Source: Thermodesulfobacteriota bacterium (GTDB lineage: Bacteria > Desulfobacterota > WTBG01 > CAIYCZ01 > CAIRTM01). Taken from it: a stretch of 34,519 nucleotides of DNA. The notes below the pieces were generated by a model. The model did no database searches. It saw nothing but the letters and a program-made list of their open reading frames with translations, and was not told the DNA's origin. The stretch is from contig JANQFE010000034.1 of NCBI GenBank assembly GCA_028278025.1, positions 1-34,519 on the forward strand. The letters run 5' to 3'. Shown here one piece after another: positions 6,825 through 14,711 of the stretch (position 1 is the first letter of the stretch; each line of letters begins with the position of its first letter). The translations under genes were made by a program, and so were the position numbers.

Positions 6825-7253
6825 ATGGAATTTAGAGTTAAAAGAAATGCCGGGCTGGATTACCTGCAAGTACACGAACTAAGACTTGCGGTCGGCTGGA
6901 CAAGCGACCCGGAGCGTCAAAGAAAAGAAATTGAGAATTGTTATTCAAATTTCTCAATAGTCAGCCAAGGAGTGCTTATCGGTTATCTGAATATCATCAG
7001 CGATGGTGTATCCGATGCCTTGCTGAACAATTTGATGGTTCACCCTGATTATCAACGAAAAGGCGTCGGCACAAAACTGGTCAAAACTGCAGTAGATGAA
7101 CTTACCAGGGACGGGGTGAAATTTTTTAATCTGGTTTTTAACGATGAACTTGTTCCATTCTATAAAAAATGCGGTTTTCACATAATGCGCTCAGGAATAA
7201 TCGACCTTTGGAATAACGAACATAACGAGGCGGTAGCGGAGACCGCTGCCTAG
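6825..7253 (+). CDS. GNAT-family N-acetyltransferase
   Basis: 142 residues with the GNAT fold. The acetyl-CoA-binding motif A is clear: NLMVHPDYQRKGVGTKLV, including the Q/R-x-x-G-x-G loop (QRKGVG) near residues 83-88. A C-terminal strand and motif follow (FNLVFNDELVPFYKKCGF), where the FYKKCGF element is typical of small GNAT enzymes. The acceptor substrate cannot be predicted. It starts at ATG 6825, with a weak GAGAGG about 14 nt upstream, and is divergent from the selenoprotein gene. Although it lies near acsA, whose lysine is a usual target of protein acetyltransferases, they are not in one operon and I see no real link. Confidence 0.82.
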   Translation: MEFRVKRNAGLDYLQVHELRLAVGWTSDPERQRKEIENCYSNFSIVSQGVLIGYLNIISDGVSDALLNNLMVHPDYQRKGVGTKLVKTAVDELTRDGVKFFNLVFNDELVPFYKKCGFHIMRSGIIDLWNNEHNEAVAETAA

Positions 7254-7277
7254 ACGCTTAGGTGTCACTTCAAAGCG

Positions 7278-7418
7278 ATGACGGATTCAATATCGCGAAA
7301 GCCTGACCCTCTCTTTGGGTACTGGTTCTGGGAAATGCCCCGCGCTCCGGATATGTCAGTGCGCAGCAAAGAGGCCGAAGTCCTGTGGAAGAAGTGGAAT
7401 GACGACCTCTATAGGTGA
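7278..7418 (+). CDS. Possible 46-residue small protein or gene remnant
   Basis: A short frame 24 bp after the GNAT gene encodes TDSISRKPDPLFGYWFWEMP and ends KKWNDDLYR. It is unusually rich in tryptophan and aromatic residues, with no signal peptide or membrane segment, and I do not recognise it. There is no clear Shine-Dalgarno in front of ATG 7278. It could be a genuine small protein co-transcribed with the GNAT gene, or the C-terminal remnant of a lost gene. Confidence 0.3.
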   Translation: MTDSISRKPDPLFGYWFWEMPRAPDMSVRSKEAEVLWKKWNDDLYR

Positions 7419-7479
7419 TATACCTTTAGTTCTTAGATCTGTTGGATAGGTGTTTAGGTAGGTTCAGTGAACAAACAAA

Positions 7480-8013
7480 TCACATTTCCTCGAGGGCCTT
7501 GAGGCTTTCAGAAAGCATGCAATCTACAACGGTCATACAGATACAGCACAGCAGTAGTATGGTGACAATATTTTCAGAAAGACTTTGACCTATTGCTACA
7601 ATAACCAGCAGCAAACTGAGATACACTCCATTGGCCGTTATCCATATAGAGGGCCGTCGAAAAAAACCCCTGCGTATCGTGCCTGTTATGATCATGGGAA
7701 TGGTGCCGATGGCAATAGCTGCTGCAAGGAAACCGCAGAACCGGCTGCGCTCACCCAGGTGAAGCGCTGAAATAACCCAGAAGAACCAGGATGCAACCCC
7801 GCAAACAAATCCCAGCTTGAACTGCTGGCGCTTTGCATCCGCATTCCAAAAATAGCGTATATCATCCAGAAACATCTTTATCCGCAGTGCTATAAAAAAA
7901 ATGATAAAAAACCATGTGGACAGGGGAATGGGATGCAGATCGATCATGGCACCGGCCATGGAGATTAAGGACATGGTCAAAAAGATTGTTGCAATATTTA
8001 CCCGGGCAAACAT
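7480..8013 (-). CDS. Hypothetical integral membrane protein (4-5 TM)
   Basis: 177 residues, strongly hydrophobic. Likely membrane helices are at about 7-24, 30-48, 68-85, 90-112 and 128-165, with basic loops between (DDIRYFWNADAKRQQFK, GTIRRGFFRRP). The last helix region contains three closely spaced cysteines (LLLCCICMTVVDC). I recognise no family. AGGAGGG lies about 14 nt before ATG 8013, farther than usual, so translation may be modest. It stands alone on the minus strand between two plus-strand genes and is divergent from the DUF3786 gene. Confidence 0.6.
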   Translation of the reverse strand: MFARVNIATIFLTMSLISMAGAMIDLHPIPLSTWFFIIFFIALRIKMFLDDIRYFWNADAKRQQFKLGFVCGVASWFFWVISALHLGERSRFCGFLAAAIAIGTIPMIITGTIRRGFFRRPSIWITANGVYLSLLLVIVAIGQSLSENIVTILLLCCICMTVVDCMLSESLKALEEM

Positions 8014-8160
8014 GGTTTAAAACAGAACCCTCCTGGATGAGCAGTTATTGATATGCAGTTCACTATAATGCAGGTTTCCTGAAAAAACAAGTTTTATGAT
8101 GTATCCCACAGCAGCAAAAAAACCGAGACAAGCATCAGCATTTTATGCGATCCTACACAC

Positions 8161-8766
8161 ATGATATGGCCGGGTGAAGAACAGGCGTGGGACTTGCTTT
8201 CTAAGCTTGATCCACGGGATGTACAAACCAGGGCCGGGGTGTCTTTTAATGCAACATCCTTCTCATATAGCGTGCCGTGCCTTGGACAGGAGGTGTGCGT
8301 CTGCGTTGCGAAACAAAATTTCTCCAGCGTTTCTGCCTGCGGCACTCATTTAATTAATGAGATTGGACAGTATTCTCGCCTTTCAATTCTTAGATATCTG
8401 GTTCATGTTCAAAACATACCTTTATCAGGAAAACTCTTGAAGCCTGCTGATCTGCCCGGCGGGGACATTTTCATGAGGGGTACCCATGTGCTGCCGCTGG
8501 ACAGAATCGCCCGGCGCTTTGACAGCAGAGCCGAACAGTTTTTTAACAAATGCACGGTGCTTGGCGGTATCAAACAGGACTATGGCGACACGTCCTGCAT
8601 GCTGTATCCTTTGCCACGACTTCCGATAGTACTCATTGTATGGTCAGGAGATAAAGAGTTTGCAGCACACGGCGACCTGCTGTTTGACTCAACCTGCACA
8701 GCACATGCTCCAACCGACATCCTGTGGGCCATAGCGATGATGAGTGTTGCAATGATGCTTGCATAA
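8161..8766 (+). CDS. DUF3786-domain protein
   Basis: 201 residues matching the DUF3786 pattern: an N-terminal AWDLLSKLDPRDVQTRAGV helix; a central block YSVPCLGQEV, then ILRYLVHVQNIPLSGKLLKP and DLPGGDIF; and a C-terminal block LGGIKQDYGDTSCMLYPLPR, VLIVWSGDKEF, LLFDSTCTAHAPTDILW. The family is common in strict anaerobes, often near corrinoid or one-carbon enzymes, but its biochemical role is not established. No such partners are adjacent here. The first usable start is ATG 8161, and no Shine-Dalgarno is evident in front of it. There are no membrane segments, so it is probably cytoplasmic. Confidence 0.72.
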   Translation: MIWPGEEQAWDLLSKLDPRDVQTRAGVSFNATSFSYSVPCLGQEVCVCVAKQNFSSVSACGTHLINEIGQYSRLSILRYLVHVQNIPLSGKLLKPADLPGGDIFMRGTHVLPLDRIARRFDSRAEQFFNKCTVLGGIKQDYGDTSCMLYPLPRLPIVLIVWSGDKEFAAHGDLLFDSTCTAHAPTDILWAIAMMSVAMMLA

Positions 8767-8933
8767 AGCGGTTCAAAAAGGACCGGCTGTTTTTATTGAA
8801 TCTTCTTCTTATCTTCAACCTTTTTTAAAAGATAATAGTATCAACAGCATATCCGTGGGGTTCCCTCCGATGAAGACAACGGCATTCCCCTCATCCCGAA
8901 ACATCTGAGCGGAGTAAACATGTCACGAAGCGA

Positions 8934-9347
8934 CTATTTTCCCCGGCCTATTACGTACAGCCAGATTGCTGCGGTTATACCCCACAAGGCATTGTAGGCG
9001 ATGACAAATAACGGGGTATAGGTTCCCAGTTCCAGACCCAGCATGCCCTTGTGGGCCTTATAAGGAAAAATATAGAAAAGCTGTACCAGGGTTGGTCCTG
9101 CACTGATAACAAGTCCCCGCAACAATAGGTTATGTTTTACAAAAGGCAGCAGAAAAAGCAGCCCCCAAATACCACCCCACACGATACGGGGATACAGCCA
9201 CGGCAGGGTCAGGGCCGGGGCAAGCTTGACACCGCAAGCAGCTGTAAGACCATGCATGCCGCTGAGCCATACGGCCAGGCTGTTTACCAACCCGCCCAAA
9301 CATCCTGCGGCAAACATCAGGGTAATATTTCGTGCCAGGTTCGTCAT
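8934..9347 (-). CDS. Small hypothetical membrane protein (4 TM)
   Basis: 137 residues with four likely membrane helices (about 7-30, 48-68, 75-95 and 110-133). Glycine-rich segments (AAGCLGGLVNSLAVWLSG, GGIWGLLFLLP) recall small conserved membrane proteins of anaerobic bacteria, but I cannot name the family. AGGAGGT lies 5 nt before ATG 9347, an excellent ribosome binding site, which argues for a real gene. It is flanked by an unassigned 167-bp gap toward the DUF3786 gene and is divergent from the PNPOx-like gene. Confidence 0.68.
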   Translation of the reverse strand: MTNLARNITLMFAAGCLGGLVNSLAVWLSGMHGLTAACGVKLAPALTLPWLYPRIVWGGIWGLLFLLPFVKHNLLLRGLVISAGPTLVQLFYIFPYKAHKGMLGLELGTYTPLFVIAYNALWGITAAIWLYVIGRGK

Positions 9348-9538
9348 GCAACACCTCCTGCTAGTCTAAAACCTTCGTGATTTGTAATTCGTAAAACTCA
9401 AAGCTTAATGGGTTTTACTTAATTCATTTGGTTCATTTCGGCAACAAATTTTCTTCTTGATTAGTATCGATAATAGAACTAGAAATATATGACAAAGACG
9501 TTTGCTGTTTTATGCACACTTTATGGAGGTAGAAAAAA

Positions 9539-10084
9539 ATGCCCAAGTTAATCATACCCCGTTCTAATGAGAAGGAAAAAGCAATTTTTGAAAAGCTGAA
9601 TATTCAGCTGATTGAATCCCTCAGCGTTGAGGAATTTGAGAACACCGTTATCAATTATCTAAATACCCATAATGTCTTAAACCTGGCCACCTGTAAAAAC
9701 AATGAACCCCGCTCTACATCCCTTGAATATTTTAATAATGGTTTAATTGTCTATGTGCTGTCTGAGGGCGGCGGTAAGATTGCCAACCTGAAGGCTAACT
9801 CCAAAGTCTGTTACACCATTCATGACCCTTATGATACTATGCAGGACTATTTTGGTGCCATCGGACTGCAGGTATGGGGAACCGCTTCTTTTTTCAAAAA
9901 AAATGACAACCCCGAGAAGGCCGCAGACATAATGACGTACTCCCGCAGTGCCGAGGCTCTCAAAAAGCACGGCCTGGAGCAAGCCGCAAGCACCGTGAAC
10001 TTTAACGTTATTACGATTGAGCCCGAAAAAATTAAGTATCTTGACCTGCGCCAAGGATTCCGCAATGTAACCTGGGCTAAGTAA
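9539..10084 (+). CDS. Pyridoxamine 5'-phosphate oxidase-like flavoprotein
   Basis: 181 residues of the split-barrel FMN-binding (PNPOx-like) fold. The core strands read VLNLATCKNNEPRSTSLEYF (the usual 'lATc.dg.Prs.pv.y' signature) and LIVYVLSEGGGKIANLKANS (the '...gkk..nl..np.V' signature), then the YFGAIGLQVWGTASFF strand and the C-terminal IEPEKIKYLDLRQGFR strand. Such proteins bind FMN, F420 or heme and reduce diverse substrates; the exact one is unknown. GGAGGT sits 9 nt before ATG 9539. A paralogue lies at 20913-21404, sharing the same block order. Monocistronic by context. Confidence 0.8.
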   Translation: MPKLIIPRSNEKEKAIFEKLNIQLIESLSVEEFENTVINYLNTHNVLNLATCKNNEPRSTSLEYFNNGLIVYVLSEGGGKIANLKANSKVCYTIHDPYDTMQDYFGAIGLQVWGTASFFKKNDNPEKAADIMTYSRSAEALKKHGLEQAASTVNFNVITIEPEKIKYLDLRQGFRNVTWAK

Positions 10085-10284
10085 GGCCGGAGGGGAAAAG
10101 CAAACGGTAAGATAAAAAAAGATTAACGTTTGTATTGTACCTGACGGTTCTTATGAAGAGGACGGAACCTCATCGACACTGCCATACTGCCATAATACTA
10201 GATACAGTAATAGCAAATTCTGACACGAGTAGTTCATGGCTGTTAATGTGTCACGCTGTACGAGCAAAAATCTATAATATTTTT

Positions 10285-10307
10285 AAGCTGTAAACAGCTT
10301 TTTTCTT
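10285..10307 (+). terminator. Rho-independent terminator
   Basis: AAGCTG-TAAA-CAGCTT followed by TTTTCTT is a 6-bp stem with a T-run on the plus strand, 200 bp after the PNPOx-like gene. The 10085-10284 stretch before it holds no recognisable gene. Confidence 0.5.
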
Positions 10308-10371
10308 CCTTTCAGACTAAGAAGCGATTCCGAAAAACTCAATCAGTTGAATCACTTTCCAAATACGTGCT

Positions 10372-10399
10372 TGTTACAATTTGTTACAAACTGTTACAA
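10372..10399 (+). promoter_or_regulatory. Three 10-bp-spaced TGTTACAA direct repeats (candidate response-regulator site)
   Basis: TGTTACAA occurs at 10372, 10382 and 10392, exactly one helical turn apart. They end about 30 bp before a good -10 box (TATAGT, 10429-10434) that has no good -35, as at activator-dependent promoters. OmpR-family regulators typically bind such direct repeats, and an OmpR-type regulator is encoded downstream in the same operon, so autoregulation is the simplest reading. The pairing is inferred. Confidence 0.6.
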
Positions 10400-10480
10400 G
10401 CGTGAAAAGCATTTCTCCATCACTATGCTATAGTATAGACATAATGCAGAACCTTAGTATTGTAAGAAAGGAGATTTGTT

Positions 10481-10633
10481 ATGAAAAGCGCACTTATAAA
10501 AACAGTTATAGTGTTTATAATGATTACTATCACGATTCATTTTCATCAAACATTACTAAGCGCCAAGCAATCGTATAATCTAATGCAAACAGCTACCTAT
10601 CCAACACCGGTTGTTCAGCCACTGCTATTTTAG
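10481..10633 (+). CDS. Small membrane or secreted peptide (50 residues), first gene of the stress operon
   Basis: A strong AAGGAGATTTGTT precedes ATG 10481. The peptide starts MKSALIKT, then has one hydrophobic stretch (VIVFIMITITIHF, residues 9-21) and a polar tail rich in Q, T and P ending in PVVQPLLF. The first helix could be a signal peptide cleaved near LLSA or a membrane anchor. I do not recognise a family. It is the first open frame after the TGTTACAA repeats, 55 bp before the Spy/CpxP-like gene, so it is probably co-induced with it. Confidence 0.55.
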   Translation: MKSALIKTVIVFIMITITIHFHQTLLSAKQSYNLMQTATYPTPVVQPLLF

Positions 10634-10687
10634 ATAAAACAAGGAGATTGATGCGTTAGTAATAGTATTTCAATGAAAGGAAAAAGT

Positions 10688-11137
10688 ATGTTAAAAAAGA
10701 CAATATATGGTCTGGCAATTATAATTATTATTGCTTCTCTGCTTATCATGTCCGCCTGCCGACATTATGCTCCTGAGAAACGGATGCAGCGGATGATGGA
10801 AAGGTTCAGCCGGGATTTAAAATTGACTGATTCACAAAAAGAGCAACTTGATATCTATAAGACAGAAATAATAATCAAGGGACGTGAACTATGGGTTGCT
10901 TATGCAAATACGATAGAAGAAATAAATCTTCAAATGCGTAGTGATGAATTTGACAAAGAATACGTGGGAGACGCCATCTCAAAGATGGCAGCTCCACGAG
11001 AAGAATTTATGTCACTTTTTATTGAAAGACTGGGTGAGTTTCACAGTTCTTTAACACCAGAGCAGAGAACAATCTTGGTAAAAAAACTCGATAAAATGCA
11101 AAGCTACCAAAAGGGCCGTTGCCGCTACAGTATGTAA
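10688..11137 (+). CDS. Spy/CpxP-like periplasmic protein, probable lipoprotein
   Basis: 149 residues from ATG 10688, chosen because AAAGGA lies at normal spacing; an upstream ATG at 10673 lacks one. The N-terminus is a signal peptide (LKKTIYGLAIIIIIASLL) ending in MSAC, a plausible but imperfect lipobox. The rest is helical and charged, with the paired L-T-x-x-Q motifs of Spy/CpxP proteins: LTDSQKEQL about residue 49 and LTPEQRTIL near the end. Known members act as periplasmic chaperones, and CpxP also inhibits its sensor kinase CpxA. Sitting upstream of a regulator/kinase pair, this one may play the CpxP role. The C-terminus ends in a cysteine/arginine-rich tail (KGRCRYSM). Confidence 0.72.
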   Translation: MLKKTIYGLAIIIIIASLLIMSACRHYAPEKRMQRMMERFSRDLKLTDSQKEQLDIYKTEIIIKGRELWVAYANTIEEINLQMRSDEFDKEYVGDAISKMAAPREEFMSLFIERLGEFHSSLTPEQRTILVKKLDKMQSYQKGRCRYSM

Positions 11138-11165
11138 AACAATGATACGCACGGGGGAGATGAAA

Positions 11166-11795
11166 ATGACAAAAAAATTTATTCTGCGTGTTTTTATAGT
11201 TTTTGGCTTTTGTATTGCCTGTGCCACGACAAACAATGCATCAGATGCTGTGCCAGAAAAGGTGTTCAGTGTCACGTATGACAATGCGACCATTTCCGTA
11301 CCCGACAATGAAACGCTTATCCTCTATTATTCCAAGATGGGCACCACACGAAAGGTGGCCAAAAGGATACACGCGCTTATGCCGGAAGCTGAATTTGCTG
11401 AGATTAAATCCAGTATGGGTATTATGAAAGCGGTCTTTTGGCATCAACCATTTAATCGCAATGCCAAAATTGAGGCGATTGATGTGGATTTTAGTCGGTT
11501 CAAGCAAATCATTTTGTGCTCACCAATCTGGTTTCAAAAAATATCATCACCGGCACGCACAGTGATCAATACCATGCCGCTACAGGGCAAACGGATGCAT
11601 CTTATTATTACCTGCGGCGGTCATTTCGGTGAAGGCGCTCGGGAAAAGCTACGCACGCTGGTAGCATCACGAAAAATAGAGCCGGTGAGCCTGAGTATCA
11701 TTAAGACAGGCGGCAAGGCGGATGAAGAACTGCATCAACAGGCAGAAGAAGCCCTGCAGGCTGTTCTGCCGAATCGGCAACAGGCGGTGAAGTAG
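11166..11795 (+). CDS. Exported flavodoxin-like protein
   Basis: 209 residues from ATG 11166, which has GGGGGAG 6 nt upstream; ATG 11160 would overlap that site. An N-terminal hydrophobic signal (KKFILRVFIVFGFCIACATT) suggests export and perhaps lipidation at IAC, though the lipobox is weak. The flavodoxin fold follows: the FMN phosphate loop ILYYSKMGTTRKVAKRI (about residues 53-69), IILCSPIWFQKISSPARTVI (the usual 'Pi.....p...f' loop), and LIITCGGHFGEGAREKLR, matching the third FMN loop. Flavodoxins are normally cytoplasmic, so an exported one in a stress operon is unusual. It may shuttle electrons to envelope thiols or quinones; that is speculation. Confidence 0.7.
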   Translation: MTKKFILRVFIVFGFCIACATTNNASDAVPEKVFSVTYDNATISVPDNETLILYYSKMGTTRKVAKRIHALMPEAEFAEIKSSMGIMKAVFWHQPFNRNAKIEAIDVDFSRFKQIILCSPIWFQKISSPARTVINTMPLQGKRMHLIITCGGHFGEGAREKLRTLVASRKIEPVSLSIIKTGGKADEELHQQAEEALQAVLPNRQQAVK

Positions 11796-11825
11796 TACCC
11801 CGCTTTATCCCTAGCAGGAGCAGAC

Positions 11826-12524
11826 ATGAATCCGATCATTCTTGTCATTGATGATGATGAAAGGCTGAATTTGTTACTCAAAGACCTTTTTAAAGGCTTT
11901 GGCTTCCGGACAATTACTGCTACACATCCTGAAGACGGTCTGAAAAAAATCAAGCAGAAAGCCCCTGATATAGTGATTCTTGATATTATGCTTCCCGGGA
12001 TGAATGGGCTTGAGGTTTGTAAAACAATCCGCAAGACCAGCAACATTCCGATTATCATGTTGACCGCAAAAGGAGAACTGATGGATAGAGTGGTAGGGCT
12101 TGAACTGGGAGCTGATGATTACCTCGCAAAACCTTTTGAGCCAAGAGAGCTTGTTGCACGAATTCAGTCGGTACTTAGGAGAACCCACCCTGCCGAGGAC
12201 AAGCACAGCCGCAGATTTGGGATTATGGAAATTGATTTTCAAAAACACAGTGTCAAGGTAGATGGCAAGGAGATTGAACTTACCACTAATGAGTTTACCG
12301 CTCTTAGTCTCCTAGCCCAAAATCCAAACAAGGTTTTAAACCGTGATCAAATCCTTGATGAATTGCGAGGCATTGAATGCGATGCTTTTAACCGTTCTGT
12401 TGACATTACCATGAGCCGTCTGCGCCAAAAATTAAATGATGATCCCAAAAACCCCATTTTCATCAAAACGATTTGGGGTACGGGATACATGTTTATTGCC
12501 AAAGAGCAAAAAGATGAAGAATAG
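11826..12524 (+). CDS. OmpR/PhoB-family response regulator
   Basis: 232 residues: receiver domain 1-120 with acidic triad DDD (9-11), phospho-acceptor Asp53 in VILDIMLPGMNG, Thr80 (IIMLTAK) and Lys102 (DYLAKPF), followed by a winged-helix DNA-binding domain (about 135-228) ending IFIKTIWGTGYMF, the classical OmpR C-terminus. GCAGGAG lies 5 nt before ATG 11826. It overlaps the kinase gene by 11 bp, so the pair is translationally coupled. With the upstream Spy/CpxP-like gene, the arrangement parallels cpxP-cpxRA or RstAB systems of envelope control. The TGTTACAA repeats before the operon are its likely target. Confidence 0.92.
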   Translation: MNPIILVIDDDERLNLLLKDLFKGFGFRTITATHPEDGLKKIKQKAPDIVILDIMLPGMNGLEVCKTIRKTSNIPIIMLTAKGELMDRVVGLELGADDYLAKPFEPRELVARIQSVLRRTHPAEDKHSRRFGIMEIDFQKHSVKVDGKEIELTTNEFTALSLLAQNPNKVLNRDQILDELRGIECDAFNRSVDITMSRLRQKLNDDPKNPIFIKTIWGTGYMFIAKEQKDEE

Positions 12525-13833
12525 CTGGTTGCATACGATTCTTAATTCAGTTTTTTTGAAATTATTACTGGTGATTGTCATTACGGGGGTGTGTATAAAT
12601 CTTGTTGTTGGTGGGTTTTTTATGTATTTTTACATGGGATCTATGAAGAACACACCTTTGAGGAAAAATGCAGTACAGTATTTAGAGTACTTGATTCATG
12701 ATCTGGGAACCCCTCCGGATTTTCAGCGGGCAAAAGAAATTTCACAAGAATTGTCTCTTGAAATCCGCTATGATGGCCCTGGTGAAAAATGGGCAACTTC
12801 AAAAGAATTACCACCTATGCAAGATATGAGGTTGAGAAAGTTTGGTGAAAGCCCTCATGTTAATATTGGCAGGGCTCAGGGAAAGTCTTTTCTCGTATTC
12901 ACAGATGGGCAGAATCAATACACTTTCGATCTTGTAAAATCATATGAGCAACAGAGTTATGCTGAAATAAAAATTTTATTTTTGACCATCTTTCTGATGT
13001 GCATGCTTGTCTGTGTCTATTTTGTTATTCGACGCATATTAAAACCGATCAAACGGTTAAATGAAGGGGTACAGCAGATAAGCGCTGGCAACCTGGAGCA
13101 CCAGGTCCCTGTTAGTAAATCAGACGAGTTGGGGAATCTGGCTGATGCATTTAATGCAATGACGGTCCGCATCAGAGAAATGCTGCATTCCCGCGAACAG
13201 CTTCTGTTGAATGTAAGCCATGAGCTTCGATCTCCCTTAACCCGCATGAAAGTTGCTATGGAGTTTTTACCGGAAACTTCTGCAAAAAAAAATTTGAGCG
13301 AAGACATTTTGGCAATGGAGACCATGGTTTCTGAAATTCTTGAGACAGAACGGCTTAAAAGTGAATTTGGACAATTAACCCTTCAGCCCACGGAGTTGGA
13401 AAATATTGTAAGAGAGGTGATTGCTGCGTTTGAGCACACATATCCGGGCATTGTATTCAAAAACAAGACTAAAACAACAGCTCTTAACCTTGACAGACAA
13501 CAAATCAAAACCGTTCTGAATAATCTTTTAGACAATGCGATCAAATATTCTGAAAACACCAGTGCGCCTATTCGGATCTTGTTGGAACAAAAGAATCCTT
13601 ATATTGTTCTTCAAATTAAAGACTCGGGCAAAGGAATCCCTGCGCAGGACCTGCAACATATTTTTGAGCCATTTTACCGAGTTGATAAGTCCAGGGATAG
13701 GAATACAGGAGGGTATGGTTTAGGGCTAAGTCTATGCGAAACCATCATAGAAGCACATAAAGGGAAAATAGAAGTGGAGAGTACTGTTGGTAAGGGAACG
13801 GTAGTAAATTTGTTTTTCCCCATTACTCAATAA
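12514..13833 (+). CDS. Sensor histidine kinase (CpxA/RstB-like architecture)
   Basis: 439 residues from ATG 12514, inside the end of the regulator gene. TM1 is at about 14-40, a periplasmic sensor of about 110 residues follows, TM2 is at 152-173, then HAMP (172-225), HisKA with the phospho-acceptor His236 in LLNVSHELRSPLTRMK, and HATPase_c with N box LNNLLDNAIKYSEN, G1 DSGKGIPAQ, F box IFEPFYRVDKSR and G2 GGYGLGLSLC. The HELRSPLTRM variant (S instead of T) and the short periplasmic domain are typical of CpxA/RstB-type kinases sensing the envelope. It phosphorylates the adjacent regulator. The ligand is unknown, and the Spy-like protein encoded upstream is a candidate accessory inhibitor. Confidence 0.9.
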   Translation: MKNSWLHTILNSVFLKLLLVIVITGVCINLVVGGFFMYFYMGSMKNTPLRKNAVQYLEYLIHDLGTPPDFQRAKEISQELSLEIRYDGPGEKWATSKELPPMQDMRLRKFGESPHVNIGRAQGKSFLVFTDGQNQYTFDLVKSYEQQSYAEIKILFLTIFLMCMLVCVYFVIRRILKPIKRLNEGVQQISAGNLEHQVPVSKSDELGNLADAFNAMTVRIREMLHSREQLLLNVSHELRSPLTRMKVAMEFLPETSAKKNLSEDILAMETMVSEILETERLKSEFGQLTLQPTELENIVREVIAAFEHTYPGIVFKNKTKTTALNLDRQQIKTVLNNLLDNAIKYSENTSAPIRILLEQKNPYIVLQIKDSGKGIPAQDLQHIFEPFYRVDKSRDRNTGGYGLGLSLCETIIEAHKGKIEVESTVGKGTVVNLFFPITQ

Positions 13834-13940
13834 GGAATACCCTATGTTGTGGTTCAGAAATGTCGACAGATTTTTCACACTACTCTGCCAAAAAGCCGAA
13901 TTCTCAAAACTATACTTTTCCTTGATTGGTTTTGGGTGTA

Positions 13941-14687
13941 TTAAAGCTTTCCTGTGATAAAATACCCCACATACCCGACTATTTCATACAGCAGCTTCTG
14001 GGTAGCGGAAAGGCCGTTTTTCCCGGGAATAAAATCATGCCACCCGATTGTTTCAGAGCCCTTTGATACTGATAATATATCAGGATACAGATTCTGCTTG
14101 TTGAAGGCTGCTGCCGCCCGCCGCATATGCATTTGGGAAGTAACCAGAAGGAACCTTTGCAAACCTTCTTTTATTACACACTGGTTGAATTTTACGGCTT
14201 CATCATAGGTGTTGCAGATTTCACCGTAGACCACAACTTGCTCTGGTGCAATACCCTGTTTTTCAAGAAAGTCGACTACAAGATCAGCCTCGCTGAACCC
14301 TTGTTCCCGCAAGTCACCAAAAAAAATTTTTTGAGCATGCCCGCCCTGCAGAAGCTCAGCAGCGGTTATAATACGCTCTACATTATTGCCGAAACGGTAA
14401 TAGCAGTTCAAAGGAAACACGTCGTTTTTTCTTTGAAGATACCAGCTGGCATCCGCCATACCCGTCAGTACAATAACAGCATCATAGGTCTTGTCAGGAT
14501 TAAATGTGTCATCCAGTGCCCAGCTTCCGGCAACCAGTTTTGTTCCCAGCGGAATGCTGACAGCGTAGAGGTAGAGACACAGTAATACTATATGCCGCCG
14601 CCCCGGTTGTTTTTTTAACAGCAGTATAAAAAGAAAGAGGAAGGCCGGCAGCAGGGGGTTTATAAAGAATTTCACGATATCCTGCAT
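13941..14687 (-). CDS. YdcF/ElyC/SanA-family (DUF218) membrane protein
   Basis: 248 residues. Two N-terminal membrane helices (about 7-25 and 31-55) are followed by the DUF218 domain with its usual strands: YDAVIVLTGMA, IITAAELLQGGHAQKIFFGD, ICNTYDEAVKFN (normally S-x-N-T-x-E/D-x) and FLLVTSQMHMRRAAAAF. The DUF218 family includes ElyC and SanA, linked to envelope and lipid carrier homeostasis in enterobacteria; the enzymatic activity is not settled. It lies 24 bp downstream of the arsenite methyltransferase gene on the same strand and may be co-transcribed, though no functional link is obvious. Confidence 0.82.
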   Translation of the reverse strand: MQDIVKFFINPLLPAFLFLFILLLKKQPGRRHIVLLCLYLYAVSIPLGTKLVAGSWALDDTFNPDKTYDAVIVLTGMADASWYLQRKNDVFPLNCYYRFGNNVERIITAAELLQGGHAQKIFFGDLREQGFSEADLVVDFLEKQGIAPEQVVVYGEICNTYDEAVKFNQCVIKEGLQRFLLVTSQMHMRRAAAAFNKQNLYPDILSVSKGSETIGWHDFIPGKNGLSATQKLLYEIVGYVGYFITGKL

Positions 14688-14711
14688 AACAGTACCTGTA
14701 ACGCTAAAAAA

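Noticed and set aside
8800..8905. Minus-strand 29-codon frame (MFRDEGNAVVFIGGNPTDML...)
   Set aside because: It reads like protein, but it is very short, lacks a ribosome site and matches no family I can name. It may be a remnant, but it is not supported as a gene.
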